From Notolepis coatsorum (taxonomy: Eukaryota > Chordata > Actinopteri > Aulopiformes > Paralepididae), in the NCBI GenBank assembly GCA_963971535.1, contig OZ020593.1, positions 16,991,919-17,055,918 of the forward strand: a stretch of DNA of 64,000 nucleotides. Direction: 5' to 3'. The position numbers and the translations under genes were made by a program. Positions within the stretch are counted from its first letter, which is position 1, and every line of letters starts with the position of its first letter. Below are positions 54,596 to 64,000 of this stretch, in pieces. The notes under the pieces were generated by a model. It had not been told where the DNA came from. It worked only from the letters and a program-made list of their open reading frames with translations, and made no database searches.

Positions 54596-55928
54596 TGTTA
54601 CAAAGGGTCAGATTAAACCGAATATATATATTTATTACTTGAGATATATTGTATAGTATTTGTATATCGTCTGATATCCCTTGTATATTCTTTGTACATA
54701 TACACGGAATATCCCTTTACCTAGTACAGGCCAGACCATAATATTCGTTCTCCTATTGGACAGCGATCCCCTAGGCGCCACGGCCATACCCCCCAATGTC
54801 TAGTTCAAAGTCACCGCTAAGACATGCCTGGACATGCCCGGTTCTGCGCAAGAATACGAGACAGAAATAAGGCTGGTACTAGATTGTTCACCTTACGTAT
54901 AAATACGTTGCAGGTGGATACAGCAGTTGTGTTACCAATAAGTTGAAGCCTCACACCACGATACAACGTGCTGTGAAGTGGGCCCGTTTTGCCCCGAAAT
55001 AGAGCCTTGAGACCGCGTGCGAATTGATAGCTGAAGTGTCAGAGTTTAACGCTGTATCGTCGAGTTCGACCTATTCTATTATTAAGTAATAGTCTATTAT
55101 GTATAGTGTATCGTGCGGCTACCGTTCTACAGTGACCAGCATTACCAACGTTTCATCGTACCGAGCTAGTGTGCTTATCCAGGCTGGGCGGCTTAACCTG
55201 GTGCCGTCATCCGAGGAGCCCTAGACGAGAACCGTGTGGATATGTACACTGGATAACCTACCCGACGACTACAGAGCCCTTTTCGGCTGGATTATATTTG
55301 CTTTGGTCCTGTAGCTGTTGGAGCGGAGAATCGTCTACACCCACTGTTGTGTGGGATTTACCCTGTGAGGAGCACCGTCAAGCCCGCCTCTAGTACTCTG
55401 AGGCTGGCTAGCTTTCCTCCATGCGGCACTGCATACTGGAGAATAGCTGTTGTTCGTCTACGGATCAAGGGATTATTGCACTGTCTCCTGTACCTGGAGT
55501 CTCCTTATTCCTCGTTGACCCAGACTTTCTGCTACCAACAAATCCTCTCCCCTGCTGGCTTACAACCGGAGGGACCCCTTTAGTATCTCCAGCTGATCTA
55601 CTAGTGTACCATATATAATTCTTATGATACAGGTGGTATTAATTATCTCCTGCGTAATATGCTCATGGACTTACGCTCTTGACCTATTCATGCACATTCT
55701 TCGCCTTACAAGCGCAACTCTCAATCTTGATAAGTAATGTAAGATAATCTTCGTGCTGCTAATAAATATTCTTCTAAACAGTATTTCTTGTGAAGCCGTG
55801 TTATTGTGGGTGTGTTCATCTCATATACCTGTGTACTGTATGGCCAGTAGTAATGTACATAACGCAGTAGTGGTTTAATGATACCATACTTATTCAATAC
55901 AGTCAGGGAATTGTACCCCTCAGTTACA
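54596..55928 (-). mobile_element. Solo LTR, 1.33 kb, in exon 1 of the transposase
   Basis: On the minus strand it starts TGTAACTGAGGGG and ends TTTGTAACA. CTAAG is duplicated at 54591-54595 and 55929-55933. It is the same family as 37644-39072. Excision of the LTR and one CTAAG restores the transposase zinc-finger codons in frame. It is therefore younger than the transposon. Confidence 0.95.
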
Positions 55929-56487
55929 CTAAGCATGTTACCTCTGCTAAAACCCGCCTGCAGACAACTTCAATATCAAATTTCTTTTCGACGCCGACGC
56001 CGTCCACATTAACTGCTCAGGGACAGGTAGGTCTACCACCAATTACATCTGCACCTGTCCGGGTAATGTTCGGCTCCACGCCAACCCTTGAAGCTGAGGT
56101 ACTGTGGGTTCTAAATACGGTCGCAAAGCATCAGTCCTACAATGGAAATGAGGGACTAGGAGAGGTGTTTCAAGCGATGTTCCCTGACTCTGAAGTCGCT
56201 AAAACATTCACGTGTGGAAAAGATAAAACGTCCTACATAGCCAGGTTTGGTTTGGCCCCTTACATCCAAAACAATCTGTTCAGGGATGTAAACAAGGACA
56301 CGTTTGTGTTAATGTTCGATGAGAGCTTCTGCCAGACGACCAAAACAAAACAACTCGACCTTCATGTGCGCTACTGGGACAAAGACCAAGTTCGCTCCAG
56401 ATACCTGGGTTCGCAGTTCATGGGGCATGGAACAGCTCGAGATCTACTGCACCATTTCAAAGTAAGTAGTGAGAAATGATCTAGCTA

Positions 56488-56978
56488 AAATAATAATAAT
56501 TATTAGGCATGTGTGTATATAATGTATGTATTTGCTGTTAGGATCTCTGGGTAACAGTACTGTATATTTGCATATTGTATATGTCACAAATGTAACGGTA
56601 ATATATACCTGTATGTCCCTATGTCATAAATGTTATTTAATATCTAGCTAAAATAATTATTATTATTTAGGCATGTGTATATAATGTACAGTATCCTCAC
56701 CATCATATGTATATATTTGCTGTTAGGATCTCTGGGTAACAGTACTGTATATTTGCATATCGTATATGTCACAAATGTAACAGTACTATACCTGTATGTC
56801 CCTTTGTCATGTATGTCATAAATGTCATTTAATTGAAAATGGGGGACCCTGATGTAAACAAGACAAAAGTCTTTCTCTGGTCTGCATCCCCTTAACAACT
56901 GTGTGTATTGAGCCATACTGTAGGCTACTGTACCCATTCTGCAATCTGTTAAATAAAGTTTTCATTCATATAATAAAA
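56488..56978 (+). repeat. Tandem duplication and R3 retroposon in intron 1
   Basis: Two units of about 165 bases ('tttgctgttaggatctctgg', 'gtatatgtcacaaatgtaac') at about 56488-56650 and 56651-56800 precede the third R3 copy (56800-56978, 'gaaaatgggggaccctgatg' to 'ctgttaaataaagttttcat'). Confidence 0.75.
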
Positions 56979-59444
56979 AGATGATCATATTAATTTAAAA
57001 ACTATTTTCAATAGAATTAGCCATTTTCTTAGTGGGACATGTTTATGGCAAAGTCTCAAGAATCAGTGTATTATTAAGATGTTATATGCTTTATATTATT
57101 CTCATTTAATCTTCAGGAATGTACAGAGCAGCTGGACATGAAAAAGCTCCTGTCAGTCTCGATGGATGGCCCGAACGTGAACTTTACGTTTCTGGAACTA
57201 CTGCAGCAAGACCAATCTGAGCAGTATGATGGGGTCCAGCTGATTGAGGTGGGAAGCTGTGGCCTACACACGCTACACAATGCATGCAAATGTGGCTTCT
57301 CTATGTGGCAGCTGGAGAAGGTGCTGAGGTCCATGCACATTCTGTTTCACAATGTGCCAGCAAGGAGGGAAGACTTCACTGCTCTGACCAAATCTGCAAC
57401 GTTTCCACTTCCCTTCTGTGGCCATCGCTGGATCGAAAACCTGCCAGTGGTGGAGAGGGCTATAGCGGTGTGGCCATCACTAAACATCTACCTGGATGCA
57501 GTCAGAACAAAGAAGCTGCCAAATCCAGGAACAGCATCCTTTGACACCCTTGTCGCATCTGCAAAAGACCCCCTCATCATGGCAAAACTACAGTTTTACA
57601 TGGCTGTCACCAGGACCTTCAGTCCTTTCTTGACGAGATATCAAACGGATGAGCCGGTGATTCCTTTCCTCGCCAAATATTTGGCTGAGTTGATGAAGGT
57701 AATGATAGCCTAGTACTGTAACATTTTATATGCCATTTTATTTGAATGGTATAGGCCTATATATTATATAATATTTTAGTGATGGTTTGGGGCTCATTTG
57801 ATACCTGGCTTTTGATGACTTACATAACAACTATTTAGACAACCATGTGTTCCATACTGTATCAGCGTAATGTACAGTTGAATCTAGCCCCCCCACCCAA
57901 TTCCTGTATACACCCATTCAAAAACAGGTTATAATATTGCTTGTAGGAGTACTTGAAAATAAGATATTTAGTATTTAGCTGTTGATGGATCAGAGACATC
58001 AGGAAGTCATGGCATGCAAAGAATATGCAACAAAATACTAAACATGAGCACATTTTAAAATGTTCTGTTGACAGAGTATGCTGAGGCGTTTCATCAAGAG
58101 GGAGCTCCTCCAGGACATCAGTGCGCTGCAGCTGGTGAAACTGGATGTCAAGAAAAACTGGGTCCAGCCAACAGAGGTGAAAATAGGCCTGGGTGCAGAA
58201 TCCGTGCTCAAGGTACAGTAGTATATTATTTTCTTATTAGCAGGATGGAGACAGCACATGGTGTCATGTCATTCACTTTTTATGTCCTATTATCCCTCTG
58301 TCAGGAACTCCAGCAAAAAAAGAAAATAGGGGAACTTGCAGTCCTTGAGTTTAGGACAGAGTGCACCACAGGGATGTCGAAAATCATACAGAAGGTGCAG
58401 GAGAAATCACCACTCAAGTATGCTATAGTGAGACAGATTGCCTGTTTGGACCCCAAGACCATGTACACAGATCCAGACTGGTGCCAGACAAGGATGTCTA
58501 ATCTGGTGCAGAGGTTTATCCAAAACAAGCAGTTGTCAGGAGATGTTTCTGCTGGTAGGAGAGAGAATAGAGCCGTTCTGTGTCTCTTTCTCACACACAC
58601 CCCTCACTTACTCTCCACAATACTCACCCATCTAATTATCTAATAATTATCATAAAATGTGCTTCTTGATATGAAAAGTATCTGACTGATGTAAGTATAA
58701 TCAACATGCACCTAAATTATGTATTTATGTTGTTTGTCTCAGGTGATGTGATTACTCAACAGTTTGGGGACTTTCTGTCTGTTGAAGCAAGAGATGATAC
58801 CTTCCTCGCCTACGAACCATTGAAGACCAGACTGGATGTGTTTCTCCAGGAAGTGATCAACCAACGCTACCCTGAGCTGTGGTTCTTTTGCAGGAAGCTC
58901 CTTCTCCTGTCACATGGGCAAGCGACAGTTGAGAGGGGCTTCTCTGTAAATAAGGAGGTAGAGACCTGTAATATGCAGGAGGATACAGTCATTGCACAGC
59001 GCCTCATCTGCGACTACGTCACAGTTTGTGGGGGGGTCCTCAAGGTGCCTTTGTCCAAGGAGATGCTGACATCTGCTGCGTCAGCAAGGTCAAGGTACAG
59101 AATGCACTTGGAGGAGGAGAAGAGGAAAAAGATGTCTGACGTACAGGGCCAAAAAAGAAAAGCAGCAGAAGAGAAAATAGAGGAGTTAAAAAAGAGCAAG
59201 GCAACCCTCATAGCTGTCACAAACAGCCTCAGCCAGGATGCAGACCAACTGGCTGACAAGGCAGAAGGGAAGGCTGGGACCCTAATGGCCCAGCTCATCA
59301 CAAAATCCAACACCCTCAGGAAGCGCCACAAAGAAAAGATGGCGGAACAAAAAATGGTTGAAGCAGAATTGGAGAAGAGGGCCACAGAACTGCGATACAT
59401 GCCCCCCACATGACATTATATACATTTGAGAGTATATACATTTG

Positions 59445-59525
59445 AGGGGGAAGAAACTGTACATTGGAGGAGGTTGGGTAGGTGGGGTGGGGGTTGAGTA
59501 GGTGGGGCGGGGGGGGGGTTTGGTT
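59445..59525. repeat. G-rich tract after the transposase stop
   Basis: 'gaaactgtacattggaggag' followed by GGT/GGGT-rich DNA, as at 34858-34995. G-quadruplex formation is possible. Confidence 0.6.
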
Positions 59526-59765
59526 TTTGCGGGCGGCCACTCCCTAGTACGTAAGTACTAGTTTGGTATGGAATGGTCGGCAGCTGGGTGGGTGCACGGT
59601 CCTAGTCCATTGCTTTGCTTCCTACTGGGTCTAGAGGCAGAAAAGAGAACTATTATGGGCTCAAGGGACCACTCCAGTTTCCAGATTTGTTTGTGATATC
59701 TAGTCTAAGTTTTAAGTCTATAGGCTATTTATTTGTATGTGTTCTAACTGATGTTCACTCATGCT

Positions 59766-60068
59766 CCTGAGGGAGTAGAGGGGCCGCACATTTAGTATAG
59801 GTTAATTCATTTCATTGTAATATAATTTTTTTACCTGATACCCCTGAGGGAATAGAGGGGCCGCACATTTAGTATAGGTTAATTCATTTCATTGTAATAT
59901 ACGTTTTTTACCTGATACCCCTGAGGGAGTAGAGGGGCCGCACATTTAGTATAGGTTAATTCATTTCATTGTAATATAAGTTTTTTACCTGATACCCCTG
60001 AGGGAGTAGAGGGGCCGCACATTTAGTATAGGAATTCATTTCATTGTAATATACGTTTTTTACCTGAT
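59766..60068. repeat. 77-base minisatellite
   Basis: Four near-identical units, each with 'cctgagggagtagaggggcc' and 'gtataggttaattcatttca', starting about 59766, 59843, 59920 and 59997. The array sits between the transposase gene and the 3' end of the element. Confidence 0.92.
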
Positions 60069-60359
60069 GTGCATCCATGATTCACATTCCTTTACAGCTG
60101 TGGGTAGGGCGTTCCACATTGATGTGGCATAATGTTTATATTTGTTATGTAATAAACATCTTTGGACCATGTGTCCCTAAACTTAAACTAATTGGTGTCG
60201 ATTTTTGCCATTTTGTTATTGTGAAAATGGTATTAAATTTTTATTCTGAGTGGTATTAAAAAGTCTTAAAAAGCATTAAATCTGACTGGGCTAAACCTGC
60301 AGATACCCTGCCCAGGCAAACAGACACAAGAACGGAATTGATATGAGAAAAAGCTCACT

Positions 60360-62078
60360 GTGGAGATAGATATAGAGGGTGATGAACGGGTAACAATGAT
60401 GGAGATGTTGAGGGCGATAAGAGCACAGTGTGGGGTGGTGATGGGCTGCAGGTATAAGACGCCAAAGAAGTATGAGATCACGTTAAAGAGTCTGGAAATA
60501 AAGACAAAAGTCATGGATGGAATAAAAGTAAAAAACAACCGCTTAATGGCGCGTGAGATAGTAGATGATGAGATGATAGTGTCTTTTCTGTCACTACCAG
60601 TTTATATTACCGATGCTGAAATCATTGACAAATTGGTTCAGTGGGGAGTAAGGGCAATTTCGCCAATAAAAAGAAAAATGTGGCAAGGGACAGATGTGGT
60701 GGATGGAACGAGATACATGAAGGTGAAGTTTACAGACACTGTGAAATCATTGCCGTACTCAGTGAAGTTCGAGACGCTGCAGGGCACGGATCACTTCCGA
60801 GTAATACACGATAAGCAGCTGCGCGTGTGTCGGTTGTGTGTTCAGCCAGGTCATGTGCTACGGGACTGTCCGGACTTTAGATGCTATAAGTGCAAAAAGC
60901 TGGGACATTATGCACGCGAATGTCAGGAAAGGGAGAAATGTCGCGTGTGTCCCGAGGATGGAGAATGCAGGTGCGGCTACGCGAAAGGTGGCTGGGCGAG
61001 ACGTGGAGAGGACGCTGAGACTGGTGGGACAGATGGAGCCACGGAGACGGAGAGAGGAGGGGCGGAGGACGAGAATGGAGAGAAGGAGAACGGAGAGAAG
61101 GAGAACGGAGAAAAGGAGGACAGCGATGCGGAGGAGCCAATGCAGACCACTGAGGGAGGTCGAGAGGAGGATGGTGAGACGGAGTCGTTGGACGGGACGG
61201 GGGACAGTCGGGAGCTGACGGCGAAGCAGAGGGAGAGTGGAGAGGAGACCGCGTTCGACGTCTTCGATATCCTGGAGAGAGCGATCGCTGAGATCTCCAC
61301 CCCGACAACAACTGGGCAGGGTGAGAGCGATGAGGAGGTGCCGGGAGGTGTGGAGAGGAGAGGAAGCGGTGTGGTGGTGGCAGACGGAGCGAGAGACGTG
61401 GCAGCAGCTGACGGGGCAGCAGAGCCGAGAGGAAGCGGCGTGGTGGTGGCAGACGGTGCGGGTGCGGCGGAGCAGAAGGAGAGCGGTGCGGCGGAGGCGG
61501 CGTGGAGAGGCATCGACGCAGAGCTGGCAGGGCTGGAGGAGAGACAGCAGAGGGGTGACGGCGAGCAGCGGGCAGAATGGCGGAGTGGCGAGGGGAATTC
61601 AGACGGGAGTGGAGGAACAGCAGAATGGCAGACTGTTTTACCGGCGGGGCAGAAGAGAAGCGGGAGAGGCGGACGGGCGGCGGAGATGCGCGGAAGGAGC
61701 GTTGGCTGCGAGATTAATGACAGCCTTGATGGCTATGTATCGGGGGGGCAGAAGGGCACGGAGGGGAAACCTGGTTCGGGAGTGGCTCAGGGACTCGAGG
61801 GAAAAGAAAAAAGGGCTGAGCCACGGGCGAACCAGGGGAATACCTCTGATGCACCTGGGGGCAGTGAAGAGAAGAGACCTACAGAGTTGGAGATTGAAGG
61901 AGAGAAACAGGTGATGGAACTGGCGGCATCATCTGAAATACCAGAAACAGATGATTCACTGTCTGGTGAGTCAAGCTGTGAAATGGATATAAGTAGGGAG
62001 GCAATAAACCTTTTGAAAAGAAAAACAAAAGAAGCACCTAAAGGGGGGAAAAAAGGGAGGAAAGGGAGAAAAAGATGA
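60360..62078 (+). CDS. LINE ORF1, CCHC zinc-knuckle protein
   Basis: The open frame is 572 codons and ends in TGA at 62076-62078. It opens at a GTG (60360), and the in-frame stop at 60339-60341 means the true start is unclear. A first ATG in frame lies near 60396, and the original start may lie upstream of the inserted transposon with a frameshift since. The N-terminal 150 residues are structured ('YKTPKKYEITLKSLEIKTK'). Two CCHC knuckles (CRLCVQPGHVLRDC and CYKCKKLGHYAREC) follow at about residues 155-190, then a third Cys-rich stretch. Residues 200-560 are low-complexity, acidic and Gly/Glu-rich, and the C-terminus is very basic (KKGRKGRKR). The protein should bind the LINE RNA. The frame is intact downstream, which is notable in this window. 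Confidence 0.75.
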   Translation: MEIDIEGDERVTMMEMLRAIRAQCGVVMGCRYKTPKKYEITLKSLEIKTKVMDGIKVKNNRLMAREIVDDEMIVSFLSLPVYITDAEIIDKLVQWGVRAISPIKRKMWQGTDVVDGTRYMKVKFTDTVKSLPYSVKFETLQGTDHFRVIHDKQLRVCRLCVQPGHVLRDCPDFRCYKCKKLGHYARECQEREKCRVCPEDGECRCGYAKGGWARRGEDAETGGTDGATETERGGAEDENGEKENGEKENGEKEDSDAEEPMQTTEGGREEDGETESLDGTGDSRELTAKQRESGEETAFDVFDILERAIAEISTPTTTGQGESDEEVPGGVERRGSGVVVADGARDVAAADGAAEPRGSGVVVADGAGAAEQKESGAAEAAWRGIDAELAGLEERQQRGDGEQRAEWRSGEGNSDGSGGTAEWQTVLPAGQKRSGRGGRAAEMRGRSVGCEINDSLDGYVSGGQKGTEGKPGSGVAQGLEGKEKRAEPRANQGNTSDAPGGSEEKRPTELEIEGEKQVMELAASSEIPETDDSLSGESSCEMDISREAINLLKRKTKEAPKGGKKGRKGRKR

Positions 62079-62082
62079 TAAT

Positions 62083-63144
62083 TGTGAGGTTTTTGTCCTT
62101 TGCTCACTTACTCGCTCTGTTCCTTTAAGCCTACTCGCTCTTTTCCATTTGTTTTCTGTTAATCATTTCATTCCCTTATTCACACGCTTCTTCCCAGAGA
62201 CGTCGTTGATTGGTTCTCCCCCGTCCACACGCTTATCAATCACATCCCTCAGCTGTCACTGCTTGTCAATTAAGCATTCCCGTATTATTTATACCCCGTT
62301 TCCCCATTCAAGTTTTGGTTGGATCGTTTTGATATTTCTGTTGCATTCGCCGTTCCTGCTGCCTGCTGTTGTTTCCCTGTGCTTTGCCTCCAGGATATTC
62401 AAGAAGCATTCCTCTTGGACACCCTTTCCCCGAGGCGACGCGCTCGCTCCATTCTGTTCCAACGCTCTTTACGCACAACGCCTGGGTGAGTTTTTTATGA
62501 CCGTCTTTGATCCAATTCCGTTTTTCGTGTGTTATATAACACTGAAGATTTCCAGCTTTTTATCAGACAGTCACTCACCCAGCGTTTAGCCTTTTTTGGA
62601 TTGTTTCATTGGGATAATATTTTGGCCTAACATCTCCCACTGTGTGTTTACACACCGAAGATATTATCACATTGGATTTGTATTTTGGGACTTCGCTCAC
62701 AGTGTTTATTTTGCACCAAAGATATCTATCACTTGGGATTGTGTTTGGAACGTTACTCACAGTGTGTATTTACACCGAAGATTCAGTCACTTGGATAACT
62801 CTGTTTTCGGGTACAAGTCACCTCTCCTGTTCACCTGCTCTGTTCCAACTGCACTCTGAGTTAACTCGCTCCCTCTCTCTCTCTCGGTCCCGCAACCACC
62901 TCGGAGATTCTGCCGAGAGAGGTCTGCAGAGCGTCTCTGACGTCAGCGTCTGCTTCCCCTGACTACCATCCCGGGAGAAGCTGCAGAGCAGCAACATTCA
63001 TCCTTGCTTGTATTCCAGTCTTTGTTTGAACTCTTCCCAGTCTGTGCTGTTTATTTAGTCTTAATAAACAAGCCCTTGTTTTTGGCAACTCTGAATCCTA
63101 CTCTCTTGTGTCGTTGCGTTTGGGGTCGGTGTCAAACCATAACA
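62083..63144 (+). mobile_element. Solo LTR, 1.06 kb, between LINE ORF1 and ORF2
   Basis: Starts TGTGAGGTTTTTG and ends CCATAACA. ATAAT is duplicated at 62078-62082 and 63145-63149. Near the 3' end lies AATAAACAAGCCC, a polyadenylation-signal-like stretch. TTATTTATACCCC near 62284 is TATA-like, so the LTR is probably in plus orientation. Four tandem units of about 60 bases ('gtgtNtttacaccgaagat') occupy about 62620-62810. It is a different family from the other two solo LTRs. Confidence 0.9.
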
Positions 63145-63149
63145 ATAAT

Positions 63150-63372
63150 GGTGTATATAATAAACCTCATCACATTTGCTGTCATGTGTTCTACAATTAC
63201 AGTTACTTCTATTAATATAAATGGGTTAAGAAATGCAAAGAAAATAGAGCTTTTTTTTCAAACATACAATACAGATTTGAGTGTGTCAAATATAAACAGG
63301 CTAAAGAGAGCTCATCCGAGGACACGGGGTGGGCACGGGCAAGAAAAGACGAGAAAAGGACGAAATAAATGA
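63150..63372 (+). pseudogene. Partial duplicate of the ORF2 start
   Basis: The frame encodes 'STITVTSININGLRNAKKIE' and 'LFFQTYNTDL', parallel to 'LNIVSLNANGLRRVGKMEEL' and 'FMTYKAEII' at 63406-63495. It then diverges and stops at 63370-63372. It is either a second, truncated LINE start or a tandem duplication of the ORF2 beginning. Confidence 0.6.
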
Positions 63373-63399
63373 ATGTGATCATTCTTATTACATTTTGTT

Positions 63400-64000
63400 A
63401 TGTGTGCTACACTAAATATTGTTTCACTAAATGCAAATGGTTTGAGAAGAGTAGGGAAAATGGAGGAACTTTTTATGACCTATAAAGCAGAAATAATAGT
63501 TTTACAAGAAACATGGTGGACAGAAAATGTAATGAATGAAGTAAAAAAGAAATGGAATGATGAAATATATGTGAGTAATGGAGCAGAGAGATCGTGTGGG
63601 GTAGCTATATTATTGAAAAAAGGTGTTAATAAGGTAAGGAAAATACATGAAGATACTGAGGGGAGAGTGTTGATAATTGATTTTGTGTTTAATGATATTA
63701 CGTATAAATTATGTAGTATTTATGCTCTAAATACGGAAAAGGAGAGGAACGTGTTTTTTGAGGGTTTGAGGGTGCACATGAGTGATAATTGTATAATCAT
63801 TGGTGATTATAATACTATGTGCACATGATTGGATACAACAAGTAGGGTGTTTAAATTTGACACATCTAGGAATGCACTATTTAAAATAATGGCAGAAACT
63901 GATATGGTGGATGTTTGGAGAGAAGAGAATGCAGGTAAAATTGGATACACTAGAAAGCAATTGGTGATGGGTGTACTGAGGCAGAGTAGAATAGACTTAT
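63400..64000 (+). pseudogene. LINE ORF2 endonuclease, one in-frame stop, runs off the window
   Basis: The frame begins 'MCATLNIVSLNANGLRRVGK' with 'IIVLQETWWTENV' (catalytic Asn and Glu regions of AP-type endonucleases), 'RSCGVAILLKKGV', 'YKLCSIYALN' and 'CIIIGDYNTM'. A TGA follows at 63826-63828. Past it the same frame continues uninterrupted with 'TTSRVFKFDTSRNAL', 'MVDVWREENAG' and 'GVLRQSRIDL' to the end of the window. The single stop is the only lesion seen. Whether RT follows cannot be known from this window. The absence of frameshifts makes this the least decayed LINE ORF2 start here. Confidence 0.75.

Larger units (their letters stand above)
54428..59413 (+). pseudogene. Five-exon hAT-like transposase, disrupted only by a solo LTR
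   Basis: Exon 1 (54428-54595, then 55934-56461) starts MGKCKFNENWLENPLF and has a BED-like zinc finger, CKLCKRDFK...ESHMHSAK followed by His after the LTR. It also has 'VLMFDESFCQTTKTKQLDLH' with a candidate first catalytic Asp. Exon 2 (57117-57698) opens near 'LSVSMDGPNVNFTFLELLQQ' (second Asp candidate) and has 'GSCGLHTLHNACKCGF' and 'GHRWIENLPVVERA'. Exons 3 (58075-58212), 4 (58305-58554) and 5 (58743-59413) follow, with GT/AG borders and matching phases. Exon 5 has 'HGQATVERGFSVNKEVE' (Glu-containing C-terminal motif) and a charged coiled tail ending 'LRYMPPT'. Excising the LTR and one CTAAG gives an uninterrupted product of about 778 residues. The family is common in fish genomes and is hAT-like by motif order. 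Confidence 0.85.
54055..60310 (+). mobile_element. Multi-exon DNA transposon, CAGGGT ends
   Basis: The ends CAGGGTGTCCGCGGG (54055) and the inverse CAGGGTATCTGCAGG (ending 60310) match at most positions. Both are followed inward by 'cttaaaaagtcttaaa'-type repeats. CCCAG flanks both sides (54050-54054 and 60311-60315), which would be a 5-base rather than the 8-base duplication expected of hAT. Either the duplication is eroded or the element belongs elsewhere. It carries a five-exon gene with intact splice sites, a solo LTR in exon 1, an R3 retroposon in intron 1 and a 77-base minisatellite near its 3' end. Confidence 0.85.
53776..64000 (+). mobile_element. Tx1/L1-like LINE, interrupted twice
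   Basis: The LINE leader starts about 53776. ORF1 (60360-62078) has CCHC zinc knuckles. ORF2 (from 63400) begins with an apurinic-type endonuclease and runs past the window end. A 6.26-kb DNA transposon (54055-60310) sits in the leader or the first codons of ORF1. A solo LTR (62083-63144) sits four bases after the ORF1 stop. The two-ORF arrangement with zinc-knuckle ORF1 fits the Tx1/L1 group of fish LINEs. The exact clade needs the RT, which lies outside the window. Confidence 0.75.

Noticed and set aside
54055..60310. Firm assignment of the 54-kb element to hAT by 8-base target duplication
   Set aside because: The flanks show only a shared CCCAG; the 8-base sequences differ (CTTCCCAG against CCCAGGCA). 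The hAT-like call rests on protein motif order only.
60877..61914. Frames of 106-225 codons overlapping LINE ORF1
   Set aside because: Shadows of ORF1's purine-rich, low-complexity half; no independent evidence.

Overview
The window looks like nuclear DNA of a ray-finned (teleost) fish. The evidence is several L2/CR1-type LINE families with fish-typical 3' tails, tRNA-derived SINEs, abundant hAT and TTAA-type DNA transposons, long (TA)n, (TG)n and (GA)n microsatellites, and a 200-base assembly gap. I found no host single-copy gene I could name with confidence. Nearly every coding-looking stretch belongs to a transposable element, and most elements are nested inside one another.

Layout. 1-13.4 kb: a unit of about 2.2 kb is tandemly duplicated (247-2430, and 2821-2954 plus 9920-12480). 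The second copy was split by a 6.97-kb minus-strand LTR element (2955-9919) and by a SINE (11892-12352). The first copy preserves both empty sites. The LTR element shows no recognisable gag or pol but carries a decayed immunoglobulin/fibronectin-III-like segment. 13.4-22.5 kb: low-complexity DNA, the gap, foldbacks, minisatellites and a LINE. 22.9-24.2 kb: a TTAA-flanked DNA transposon with a duplicated 31-codon exon. 24.4-36.5 kb: LINE fragments, an hAT (DUF4371-like) transposase relic split by a second hAT element, a palindromic foldback element with 9-bp target duplications inside a SINE, and a DUF7869-like relic.

37.2-41.9 kb: a piggyBac-like N-terminal relic broken by a solo LTR and by a hAT element, which contains a TTAA element, which contains another hAT element. 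42.5-46.7 kb: a hAT-like transposon with 8-bp target duplications and subterminal arrays of about 175-bp repeats; its transposase gene is split by a LINE. 47.3-53.2 kb: three L2-like LINEs, one inserted in another. 53.7-64.0 kb: a Tx1/L1-like LINE with a CCHC-knuckle ORF1 and the start of an endonuclease ORF2. It is interrupted by a 6.3-kb multi-exon DNA transposon, itself broken by a solo LTR, and by another solo LTR between ORF1 and ORF2.

The window therefore reads as a stratified insertion record. Target-site duplications and in-frame rejoining of host reading frames allow the relative order of more than a dozen insertions to be established from sequence alone.
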